Positions 1 to 6,500 of a stretch of DNA of 11,565 bases are shown here, in pieces. Origin of the DNA: Deltaproteobacteria bacterium (lineage in GTDB: Bacteria; Myxococcota; Myxococcia; SLRQ01). The position numbers and the translations under genes are program-made. Positions within the stretch are counted from its first letter, which is position 1. Each line of letters starts with the position of its first letter. The stretch spans positions 1 to 11,565 of the forward strand of contig SKWY01000406.1 of the NCBI GenBank assembly GCA_007128675.1. The letters are read 5' to 3'. Below the pieces are notes generated by a model. The model was given only the letters and a program-made list of their open reading frames with translations, searched no databases and was not told the origin of the DNA.

Positions 1-1202
1 CCCAGCTCTAGGAGCGCCGCGGGGCGCTGGGGGATGCGAATCTCACCGAAGTTTCCGTACTTCGGGGCGCAGCTTCCGTGGCACTGCCAGGGCGCGCCGT
101 CGCCTCTGGTCTCTTCCGCCTCGTTGGCGGCGGCCACTACCGCCAAGGTGATGTGCCCCGCCAGAATGCGGCTCGCATCGCCCCATGCTGCGTGCTCACC
201 TTGATCCATGTAGTAGGTGCCCGTGCCGGAAGGACAGCCCGAGTAGCACTCGCCCTGAAACGCGTTGGTGTGCACGGAGAGCAAGATATCCGTGTTGCCT
301 CTCGAGTCGAGGTTGGAGGCCAGCGGCCGGGAGCGAATATCGTCGTCGCGACGATTGCTCGATCCCGTGTCGCTACAGGAACCTGTCAGGCTTGCGTAGA
401 CGTTGCAGGCATAGCCTTGATCGCGAAGAAACAGGTAGGCGGCCTGCTGCCACCAGGGGTGACCACTCGGTCCGTTTCCACGACCGAGATCGTGCTCCCG
501 GGTGTGCTGAACGTAGGCACCGTCGTTCTCGAGGAACACCCGCAGGTATCTGGCGAGCTTCAAGTTGCGAAAGTCCTCCTGCGGGTTGCCGCAAACGATC
601 CCCCGTTGAGTCGCCCAGGCAGAGCCGGTCCAGATATACCCGTGCCCTTCCGATAGGGTAATGCGCTTGCCGGCCAGACCGCTGGTCTTGAAAGGCAAAT
701 CATGAGAGGGCACCTCGGGGGGAGCGACATGAATCGCCGGTGGCGGCCGTGGGAGATAATCGCTCAAGAGCCGGCCCTCGATGAGAACGTGCACCCTGCT
801 GTCCAACCCGAACTGCGACATGGTGTACAAAAACTGCCTGAACATCATCTCGGACCGCGTATCGTCGAGGCCCTCGGCTGCTTCTGGCCCAAGATCGATT
901 ACTACGCCGTCCTTCGTGATCTCCAGCTCGAGCAGGGCGACCCCATCCGGAATGGCCGAGACGGCTCCTTCCGCCCGCTCGAAGTCAGTGGGGCCGGCGA
1001 GAAGCTCCAAGACAGCGGCCTCTGGGGAGTCCAGCCCTTGCCGTTGCACGAACAAGAGACTCTGCGACTCGCCCGAGAACCAAGTCACGTGCCCTGCCCA
1101 GGCGGTGGAGGTGCAAAGAAGGGCCGCTGCAAGCAGAACGGAGCGAACAGCCAGGACGTGCTTGCCATTTTTGGAATCGAGGTATGGCGAAGTAGACATC
1201 AT
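1..1202 (-). CDS. Exported N-acetylmuramoyl-L-alanine amidase, GerMN + Amidase_3 (partial, 3' end outside window)
   Basis: The enzyme is predicted to cut the amide bond between N-acetylmuramic acid and the first L-alanine of the stem peptide in the periplasm or outside the cell. Reading minus from 1202 gives 400 open codons up to the window edge. Residues 17-36 form a signal peptide (hydrophobic stretch, likely cut after AWA36). Residues ~38-150 match the GerMN domain (LELLAGP, AIPDGV, a VxxIEG end). A Pro-rich linker follows, then Amidase_3 from ~178. Visible zinc and catalytic residues are H187 (SEGHG), E209, H311 (SVHTN) and E399 (PAALLEL), in the family order. The E209-H311 spacing (~100) is longer than usual and seven Cys lie in the catalytic part, suggesting disulfides. 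The start is ATG 1202 or 1199; an in-frame TAG lies two codons upstream, and no good Shine-Dalgarno is seen. Family assignment is firm; biological role is inferred. Confidence 0.88.
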   Translation of the reverse strand, partial: MMSTSPYLDSKNGKHVLAVRSVLLAAALLCTSTAWAGHVTWFSGESQSLLFVQRQGLDSPEAAVLELLAGPTDFERAEGAVSAIPDGVALLELEITKDGVVIDLGPEAAEGLDDTRSEMMFRQFLYTMSQFGLDSRVHVLIEGRLLSDYLPRPPPAIHVAPPEVPSHDLPFKTSGLAGKRITLSEGHGYIWTGSAWATQRGIVCGNPQEDFRNLKLARYLRVFLENDGAYVQHTREHDLGRGNGPSGHPWWQQAAYLFLRDQGYACNVYASLTGSCSDTGSSNRRDDDIRSRPLASNLDSRGNTDILLSVHTNAFQGECYSGCPSGTGTYYMDQGEHAAWGDASRILAGHITLAVVAAANEAEETRGDGAPWQCHGSCAPKYGNFGEIRIPQRPAALLEL

Positions 1203-1524
1203 CAGCTATGTGAAGACGAACGATAGCACACAAGACACGAATCGGCGGATATCTCAAGGGTCGGTCATTGGACTCCATCACCGCAGCGGGGCCCGAAAGC
1301 GGCATGGGGGCTCGAAGGAAACCCCGCTTGCTTCGGATCACCGTGACGGGCGCGCCCCAGAATGGGTCAGCCGAACACGATCAGCAGCACCAGAAACACA
1401 GGCCCGCCTCGGAAATAGATGATGAGCGGGCATGCGCGACGTCTTCGCCAAGGTCCTCGAGGCACGAACGAAGTGAGTGGGGGCTATCGCAAGGCACTCA
1501 ACCCCGGAAGCAAATGAAGAACCG
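1203..1524. other. Intergenic gap between the two minus-strand wall hydrolase genes
   Basis: This 322-bp stretch separates the M23 gene from the downstream amidase gene, both on the minus strand. No convincing gene, RNA or strong terminator hairpin was found. Open frames across it are out-of-frame extensions of shadows. Its size suggests the amidase has its own promoter rather than relying only on read-through, but no clear -35/-10 pair can be pointed to. A minus-strand GTG frame at 1367-1465 could code for a 32-residue Arg-rich then hydrophobic peptide; it lacks supporting signals and is not called. Confidence 0.5.
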
Positions 1525-3474
1525 TCACCTGCTGACGGTAAAGGTCCGGGATGCCGTGGCTCCCGTGGAATCCCTCAAGGTCACCGTCCAGTAAACGGTC
1601 CCAGTCCAACTTGGATTAGAACCCACCACGACCGGACTCAAGGTCATAGCGGTGTCCGATTGAATCGAAACGCCGAGGTTCCAGTTGTTCTCACCCCGAT
1701 TCCAGGTCGAGCTGCCGCTTACCGCCCCGTGCCAGTCGTATCTGACCTGATTCACGCCTTGGAATCCCGTCCCAGTCGCGGAGAGCGATGCCGTATAGGG
1801 CGTGGCGCTCGTGGTGATTGTCGAGGGCGTCAGGCCGGTGAACTCGAGACCCTGGCTACTCGAAGGCGAGTAGGTCACCGTGAAGGTTCGAGATGCCGTC
1901 GCACCGCTGGTGTCTCTCAACGTGACGGTCCAAGTGGCCGTACCAGACCAGCTTGGGTGCGTCTCGACCACCGTAGGCCGAAGGGTCATCGAGCTGTCCG
2001 AATGGACCGTGACCGCCGCGGTCCAACGACTATCGCCCCTATTCCAAGTGGCGCTCCCGCTCACCGCGCCGCTCCAGTCGTAGATCACCCGATCGACGTT
2101 CTGGAAGTTCGAGCCGGTGGCGGAAAGGTTGGCGCTATGGGGCGTGGAGCTGGTCGTTATCGAGGCTGGGGTCAAGGCCGAGAATCCAAGCATTGGCTCG
2201 GGGTCGGGTTCGGGCTCGGGTTCGGGCTCGGGCTCGGGTTCGGGGTCGGGGTCGGGTTCGGGCTCGGGCTCGGGCTCCGGGTCGGGCTCGGGGTCGGGGT
2301 CGGGCTCGGGCTCCGGCTCGGGTTCGGGATGGGGCTCTGGCTCCGGCTCGGGTTCGGGCGCGCTCCCTGTCGAGAACGTAACGGAAAACGACCGCGAAGC
2401 CGTCGCCCCACTTACGTCCCTCAACGTCACCGTCCACTGGACAGTCCCAGACCAGCTAGGGTTCGATCCCACTACCGTCGGCCTTAGCGACATGGATCCA
2501 TCAGAATGAACGGTGACGGCTTGGCCCCAAATGCTCTCTCCTCTCCTCCATGTCGAGCTGCCGCTTACCGGCCCTTGCCAGTCGTAGGTCACCTGGTCGA
2601 CGTTCTGGAAGTTCGAGCCGGTGGCCAAGAGCGTCGCGTTGTACGGCGCGCTGCTCGTAGTCATTTGAGAGGGAGTGAGATCCGTAAATGCCAGGCTAGG
2701 CGGCCCCGGAGGAGGAGGAGGCTGATCGGCGCCATCATCCGGCTGGTCTGGACAGCTATTCATCGACACAGGCCAATCGCCACCAACGGGCCTACCGATC
2801 CCCACGAACTCCGCCGGCACGGACTGACACCACCAGCTGCCGCAGTCTTCCTGCACTTGAAAATGAAGGTGCGGCCCAGTCGACCAGCCTGTGTTTCCAG
2901 ACCGCGCCAAGGGTTCTCCAAGCTCGACGCGGTCACCGGTTCGAACGAAGGCGGAGTGCTGCTGCAAGTGCAAGAAGCTGGCTACGAGACCGTTCTCCAT
3001 TCTAAGTAAGACCCAGTTGGCGTCATTGGCGCAGCTCGAGTTGCCACACTCGATATCCGAGGAATCGAATACGCCGATTATCTCCCCAGGAGCAGGCGCC
3101 ACGATCACCTCGCCTCGCACCATCGAGAAATCCCAGGCGTATCGGCTATAGGTATTTGGATGTCCTCCGCCGTTCGGATCGTAGTTGCCGCGAGTTACCC
3201 TGTAGGACTTGCCGCAAGGAAAGGGCAGGTGTACCAGGGCCGCGCCCTTGGGTGCCTGTCCAATCCGCTGCTCCGATGCGCCTTCAACTAGGTCGTCAGA
3301 CCACAACTTGGCCTCTCCACATGAAACGATCCCGACCAAGAGCAAGATCAGCACAATCAAGATGCCGGCGGCATGAGACGCGACAAACCCGCCCTTCCGG
3401 TTTGATTCATCTAGCGCCAGCCGATTGGAGCTATTTTTGGGGGAGCAAGGAGAGCGTCGAATGGCGGATGTCAT
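1525..3474 (-). CDS. Anchored M23-type peptidoglycan endopeptidase with three repeated beta domains and a Pro-Glu/Asp spacer
   Basis: The 649-residue product is a predicted zinc metallopeptidase (M23, LytM/lysostaphin type) that would cut stem-peptide cross-links in the cell wall. A long basic N-region (1-35) precedes one hydrophobic segment (36-51) ending in IVSC52, a possible lipobox, so it is either a lipoprotein or a signal-anchored protein. The catalytic domain spans ~80-215: H105 or nearby, D115 (YAWDF), H169 (FLHL, like the usual YxHL) and the HLH motif H202-H204 (GPHLHF). A Pro-rich linker (251-259) leads to repeats at 261-367, 429-535 and 543-649. Residues 373-427 are an uninterrupted Pro-Glu/Asp array between repeats 1 and 2. 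The start is ATG 3474, supported by GGAAAGG 8 nt upstream. It is divergent from the PGRP amidase. Fold is confident; substrate is inferred. Confidence 0.88.
   Translation of the reverse strand: MTSAIRRSPCSPKNSSNRLALDESNRKGGFVASHAAGILIVLILLLVGIVSCGEAKLWSDDLVEGASEQRIGQAPKGAALVHLPFPCGKSYRVTRGNYDPNGGGHPNTYSRYAWDFSMVRGEVIVAPAPGEIIGVFDSSDIECGNSSCANDANWVLLRMENGLVASFLHLQQHSAFVRTGDRVELGEPLARSGNTGWSTGPHLHFQVQEDCGSWWCQSVPAEFVGIGRPVGGDWPVSMNSCPDQPDDGADQPPPPPGPPSLAFTDLTPSQMTTSSAPYNATLLATGSNFQNVDQVTYDWQGPVSGSSTWRRGESIWGQAVTVHSDGSMSLRPTVVGSNPSWSGTVQWTVTLRDVSGATASRSFSVTFSTGSAPEPEPEPEPHPEPEPEPEPDPDPEPDPEPEPEPEPDPDPEPEPEPEPEPEPDPEPMLGFSALTPASITTSSTPHSANLSATGSNFQNVDRVIYDWSGAVSGSATWNRGDSRWTAAVTVHSDSSMTLRPTVVETHPSWSGTATWTVTLRDTSGATASRTFTVTYSPSSSQGLEFTGLTPSTITTSATPYTASLSATGTGFQGVNQVRYDWHGAVSGSSTWNRGENNWNLGVSIQSDTAMTLSPVVVGSNPSWTGTVYWTVTLRDSTGATASRTFTVSR
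1528..2694 (-). repeat. Three ~107-residue coding repeats in the M23 protein (2374-2694, 1870-2190, 1528-1848)
   Basis: Each copy codes for exactly about 107 residues with the same landmarks in order: LTPSxITTS, PYxAxLxATGxxF, QVxYDWxGxVSGS, TWNRG, SDxxMTLxPxVV, PSWxGT, WTVTLRD and [10 protein letters not shown]. The pattern of alternating hydrophobic residues and Gly turns suggests an Ig-like or IPT-like beta sandwich. Copies 2 and 3 are separated by only 7 residues (PSSSQ type linker), copies 1 and 2 by ~61 residues including the Pro-Glu/Asp array. Very similar repeats imply recent internal duplication or conversion. Their probable job is binding or spacing at the wall or surface; I do not recognise the exact family. 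Confidence 0.85.
2194..2358 (-). repeat. Hexanucleotide array coding for (Pro-Glu/Asp)27 spacer
   Basis: This 165-bp tract is made of 6-bp units, gggctc/gggttc/gggtcg type on the plus strand, that read Pro-Glu or Pro-Asp on the minus strand (one Pro-His). It lies inside the M23 gene, residues 373-427. Such a chain would be stiff, extended and strongly acidic. Because each unit is two codons, gain or loss of units changes spacer length without breaking the frame. The plus-strand readings of the array (Ser-Gly and Gly-Leu/Gly-Phe runs, Arg-Ala runs) are shadows. Confidence 0.93.
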
Positions 3475-3482
3475 GGTGACGG

Positions 3483-3489
3483 CCTTTCC
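3483..3489 (-). promoter_or_regulatory. Ribosome binding site of the M23 gene
   Basis: On the minus strand GGAAAGG lies 8 nt before ATG 3474. It decides the start of the M23 gene, since no other start codon occurs between this ATG and the hydrophobic segment; the long basic N-region therefore appears real. Confidence 0.65.
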
Positions 3490-3540
3490 GTGCCAGGTTC
3501 GAATTGGAAGCTGCGCTCGGCAGCTTCACTGCATTAGACG

Positions 3541-3556
3541 AGCACGGCACATGCCA
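3541..3556 (-). promoter_or_regulatory. Possible sigma-54 (-24/-12) promoter for the M23 gene
   Basis: Read on the minus strand, TGGCATGTGCCGTGCT matches the consensus TGGCAC-N5-TTGCW at 9 of 11 positions, with the invariant GG and GC doublets at the required 10-bp spacing. Transcription would begin near 3530, leaving a leader of about 55 nt before ATG 3474. The same bases are partly palindromic (GGCA-TG-TGCC), so a regulator site is an alternative. Chance matches are common in GC-rich DNA. Confidence 0.3.
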
Positions 3557-3665
3557 CTTTCCACCAGCGCAACCCCTTGAGATCTGGTTTTCGACTGTCG
3601 TAAGTCAGAGTATGGCGTGACCGGCATTGTGACGCCCTGACCAAAAAAGCGACAGGCCTCACGTA

Positions 3666-3682
3666 AATCTGCGTTACAGATT
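3666..3682. promoter_or_regulatory. Inverted repeat AATCTG-N5-CAGATT in the divergent spacer
   Basis: Two perfect 6-bp arms with a 5-bp centre form a 17-bp dyad about midway between the two divergent start codons. The size suits a dimeric repressor or activator site. No regulator gene lies in the window, so the binding protein is unknown. Confidence 0.35.
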
Positions 3683-3874
3683 CGGTCCAACACTAGGCGA
3701 CATCCACCTGCCTTCTTGGTTATTTCAGGGGGAATTGCTTGGGCAATCCAGCAAAGAGCCTCTCGCCCGGCCTGGCCCTCTCTTTTTCGGCCAAAGACGG
3801 AACGCTTCTGGCAAACCCTTAAGCAGACTCTCAATGAGGTCTCCGACGTGACGGTTCCTGCTCAAAGCTTCGGT

Positions 3875-6322
3875 ATGATGTCCGCCAATAAGAACGCGAA
3901 AGCCAGAATATTCTCGAGAGGCAGCCTATCGGTGATGGCCATTTGCTGCCTCGGCGTCGGCTGCGGCGCGGACTCATTCGACGAGATCCCAGAGGCTTCC
4001 TCCAAGGCCGCGCTCTCCTTCCACGCCGACGGGGGGGAGCTGCAAGATCGCTTACGCCAGGATCCGGCCGGCCATGGCCACGTGCTGGCCGGGCTCACCG
4101 CAAAGAGCCCCTTCTACGATCGCATCACCTTCATGATCGACTCCGAGGGTGCCCCCAGCTTGGAGGTTCGCCTATCACAAGACGGTGGCCATAGCTGGTC
4201 GGATTGGCTCGCGGTCCCCATATCCTTCAGCGAGGGCATCTACCATAACGCCCACTTGGACCTTCCTCATGGAGGCACGCACATGGAGGTTCGGCTCCGC
4301 GACCCCGAGCCGAGCCACGTCTCGTTCCTGAAGCTGCGTGCCTTCACCTTCGAGCCCGAGGTTTCCGAGCACCTCGATGGCTTGACAAGTCATGAGCAAG
4401 CTCTGGCCGCAAACAGCATTGTCGACGTAACCCGGACACAATGGGGAGCGGAGGCATCCAGATGCACCGTCAACCATACGCCAAGGGAGATCACGATACA
4501 TCACACCGTGCATCCGAACGACGAGCCATCGAACATGCCGGCGCGGCTGCGGCAGATGCAGCGAGACCATATGCACGGCCGAGGTTACTGCGATATCGGC
4601 TACCACTTTCTGGTGGGGCAGGATGGCAAGGTCTATCAAGGCCGGGCCGAAGGATTCAGAGGGGCTCACGTAGAAAACCTCAACACGGGAAAGGCAGGAG
4701 TGGCCTTCATCGGCACTTTCACGAACTCGGCTCCCTCCAGCACGATGATGAACGTCGGAGGCCGGGTCCTCTCCGCCATCGCCTGCTACTACGACTTCGA
4801 CCTCTCGGGCCACACAGTGAAGGGACACCGGGACTTCGATCCCGGCAACGAATGCCCGGGCACGGCCCTCTACAACCGATTGGGCGGTCTCATCGATAGC
4901 GCTGCCGCCATGGACTGCTCCGATGGCGCGTCCAATAATCCCTCGCAAGGCGGAGCTCCAAGTCAAGGTGAAGCTCCTCCACCAGGAAGCACGGATGCGC
5001 TCCTCCAGGGAATGGTCCATGTCGCGGGGTACGATGACCGGCCGATTGGTGGAGCCGAGGTCATAGTCGGCGCAAGGACGGCCCTGACCGAGAGCAACGG
5101 CTACTTCAGCCTCCTAGTCTCGGCGGGCACGCAAGAGATCAAGGCCTCGGCGCAAGGCTACCAGCCAGGCTCGGTCACTCGCCACGTGTCGAATGACGAC
5201 AGCACATGGGTGTCGATTGGCCTGGAAGACCAACAAGCCGCGGGCTCGATAGGGAGACTGATGGGCGTCATCTACGAAGCGCCGTCCTCGAGCAATCGCC
5301 TCTCCGGCGCCAGCGTAAGACTCTCCAACGGAGAAACCACGGTAACGAACGACAATGGGTTCTTCTCCTTGGACGTGCCGGCAGGCACCTACACGATGAC
5401 CGTTTCCCTCTCCGGGTATCGAACGGAGACGGCCTCTAGGACCGTGACCGCGGGTTTGGAGAGATGGGGATGCGTTGGCCTTAGCCCCCTGAATGCAAGA
5501 GGCGTGTTGCTAGGCGTCGTTCACGAAGAGCCTTTTAGCGCCCATAGAATCGCCGGCGCCACGGTGACATTACCAGATGGCCAAACCGTCACGACAGGGG
5601 CGAACGGAGCCTTCGAGTTCGAGGTGGCCCCTGGAACCTACCGCGTCACCGCGAGCAAGGAGGGTTACTCCACCTCCACGGTGATTCGTCAAGTCGAGGA
5701 TGGCGAAGAATCGCGCGCATCCATTGGCCTATCGGAGATGAGCGACGAGCACGGGGATTTGAAAGGCGTCGTCTTCGTGCAACCGGACATGGCCGAGCGA
5801 GTCTCTGGTGCTCGAGTTTGGACCAACACCGGCCAGAGCACATACGCCGACGATAGGGGCATCTATGAGCTCCGAGGCGTACCCGCGGGAGAGGTTTCGA
5901 TCTATGCCGGCGCCACCGGCTACACCAGTAGCTCCATCGATCGGAACGTGGAGGCAGGCCGGGAGACCTGGGTATCGATTGGTCTTTCCATCCTCGAAGG
6001 GGAAGAGGATGAGCACCCGGACGGTATTCGCGCGATAGCTCCCATCGACGGGGAGATCACCGGCCCGAACCCGCAGTTCGAGTGGGAGAACATCACTGCG
6101 GAGCAAGGAAACGAGACCGGCTTCAGCTATCGCGTCGTCGTGATAAGCCAGGACGGCCTCGAGAGCCACGAAGGAGCAGTCGAGGGAGCAGTAGAAGGTA
6201 CGAGCAGTTCCAAGATCGGCCTGTCCTTGGCGGCTGGCTACTGGCAGTGGGCCGTCTATGCCATTAGCGACGAAGGTGAGCTAATCGCATCGAGCGCCAT
6301 GAACGACTTCGAGGTTCGCTAA
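3875..6322 (+). CDS. Exported PGRP/Amidase_2 N-acetylmuramoyl-L-alanine amidase with four carboxypeptidase-regulatory-like repeats
   Basis: The 815-residue product is predicted to be a zinc amidase that removes stem peptides from peptidoglycan. Residues 1-30 form a signal sequence ending GVGC30; a lipoprotein is possible but the lipobox is imperfect. Residues ~47-160 form a beta-rich domain with a DGGHSWSDW motif like those preceding PGRP domains in actinobacterial proteins. The PGRP/Amidase_2 domain spans ~184-340: QWGA, IHHT (H209), DIGYHF (Y243), VKGHRD (K316, H318) and ECPG (C327). The H-H-C zinc set is complete, so it should be active, not just a binder. A Gln/Pro/Gly linker (354-374) leads to four ~77-residue repeats (377-705) and an FN3-like end (~717-815). 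The start ATG 3875 (or 3878) has a weak ribosome site; GTG 3848, with GAGG 8 nt upstream, is an alternative adding 9 residues. Confidence 0.88.
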   Translation: MMSANKNAKARIFSRGSLSVMAICCLGVGCGADSFDEIPEASSKAALSFHADGGELQDRLRQDPAGHGHVLAGLTAKSPFYDRITFMIDSEGAPSLEVRLSQDGGHSWSDWLAVPISFSEGIYHNAHLDLPHGGTHMEVRLRDPEPSHVSFLKLRAFTFEPEVSEHLDGLTSHEQALAANSIVDVTRTQWGAEASRCTVNHTPREITIHHTVHPNDEPSNMPARLRQMQRDHMHGRGYCDIGYHFLVGQDGKVYQGRAEGFRGAHVENLNTGKAGVAFIGTFTNSAPSSTMMNVGGRVLSAIACYYDFDLSGHTVKGHRDFDPGNECPGTALYNRLGGLIDSAAAMDCSDGASNNPSQGGAPSQGEAPPPGSTDALLQGMVHVAGYDDRPIGGAEVIVGARTALTESNGYFSLLVSAGTQEIKASAQGYQPGSVTRHVSNDDSTWVSIGLEDQQAAGSIGRLMGVIYEAPSSSNRLSGASVRLSNGETTVTNDNGFFSLDVPAGTYTMTVSLSGYRTETASRTVTAGLERWGCVGLSPLNARGVLLGVVHEEPFSAHRIAGATVTLPDGQTVTTGANGAFEFEVAPGTYRVTASKEGYSTSTVIRQVEDGEESRASIGLSEMSDEHGDLKGVVFVQPDMAERVSGARVWTNTGQSTYADDRGIYELRGVPAGEVSIYAGATGYTSSSIDRNVEAGRETWVSIGLSILEGEEDEHPDGIRAIAPIDGEITGPNPQFEWENITAEQGNETGFSYRVVVISQDGLESHEGAVEGAVEGTSSSKIGLSLAAGYWQWAVYAISDEGELIASSAMNDFEVR
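5003..5989 (+). repeat. Four carboxypeptidase-regulatory-like (CnaB/transthyretin-type) domain repeats
   Basis: Units at about 5003-5224, 5255-5485, 5501-5734 and 5753-5989 share the order GVVxE, RIxGAxVxL, TxxNGxFxxxV, PAGTYxV, GYxxxxxxRxV and ending xSIGLS. This is the pattern of carboxypeptidase-regulatory-like seven-stranded beta domains, which usually act as rigid spacers or adhesive stalks in surface proteins. The copies are clearly diverged at DNA level, so the duplications are older than those of the neighbouring M23 gene. Confidence 0.8.
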
Positions 6323-6500
6323 AAAGAGAGCACGCCCCAGTCTTGGGTTCTCGCCAAAATGCTTCTCGTCTTCAGGCATCGGGAGCACTCCACTCTCTTC
6401 CCCGCGATCAATACGAAGCGTCAGCTCGACTCCATGGCCGTCGTTTCAAAGAGATCGATCCGATGATTAGGGAGTGAACCCGCTTAACCGCAAGGACTCG

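Larger units (their letters stand above)
3475..3874. promoter_or_regulatory. Divergent promoter region between the M23 and PGRP amidase genes
   Basis: About 400 bp separate the two start codons and must hold the promoters of both genes; base composition is visibly less GC-rich than the flanking genes. The clearest structure is an inverted repeat, AATCTG-CGTTA-CAGATT (3666-3682). A second, weaker one is ATTGC-TTGG-GCAAT (3734-3747). GTGAC occurs twice as a direct repeat near 3617-3633. A sigma-54-like site on the minus strand is listed separately. A minus frame over 3526-3834 starts with TTG and resembles no known protein; it is not called. No confident sigma-70 boxes were found. Confidence 0.55.

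Noticed and set aside
78..656. Plus-strand open frames over 78-1422
   Set aside because: They are antisense shadows of the minus-strand amidase, whose frame carries a signal peptide, GerMN and all Amidase_3 residues without a break.
1367..1465. Minus-strand GTG frame for a 32-residue Arg-rich then hydrophobic peptide
   Set aside because: It looks like a small membrane peptide but has no clear ribosome site or other support, and short hydrophobic frames arise by chance.
1477..2509. Plus-strand frames with long Gly-Leu/Gly-Phe or Ser-Gly runs
   Set aside because: They are the other readings of the hexamer array inside the M23 gene; the proteins outside the array have no family likeness.
3484..3499. 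Second sigma-54-like box with a perfect TGGCAC, just ahead of the M23 gene
   Set aside because: The -12 GC doublet is missing at the needed spacing and the site overlaps the ribosome binding site.
3809..3826. TGGCAAACCCTTAAGCA upstream of the PGRP gene as a sigma-54 promoter
   Set aside because: The GG-to-GC spacing is one base too long; sigma-54 spacing is strict.
3526..3834. 102-codon minus-strand frame in the divergent spacer
   Set aside because: TTG start, no recognisable protein and poor coding look; it would also cover the promoter region of both flanking genes.
3716..3874. Upstream TTG start for the PGRP amidase at 3716
   Set aside because: It would put 53 unlikely residues before a good signal peptide; ATG 3875 gives a normal exported N-terminus.
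6323..6500. Short inverted sequences (CCCA-GTCT-TGGG and GGAG-CA-CTCC) in the convergent gap
   Set aside because: Stems of only 4 bp without T runs; too weak to call terminators.
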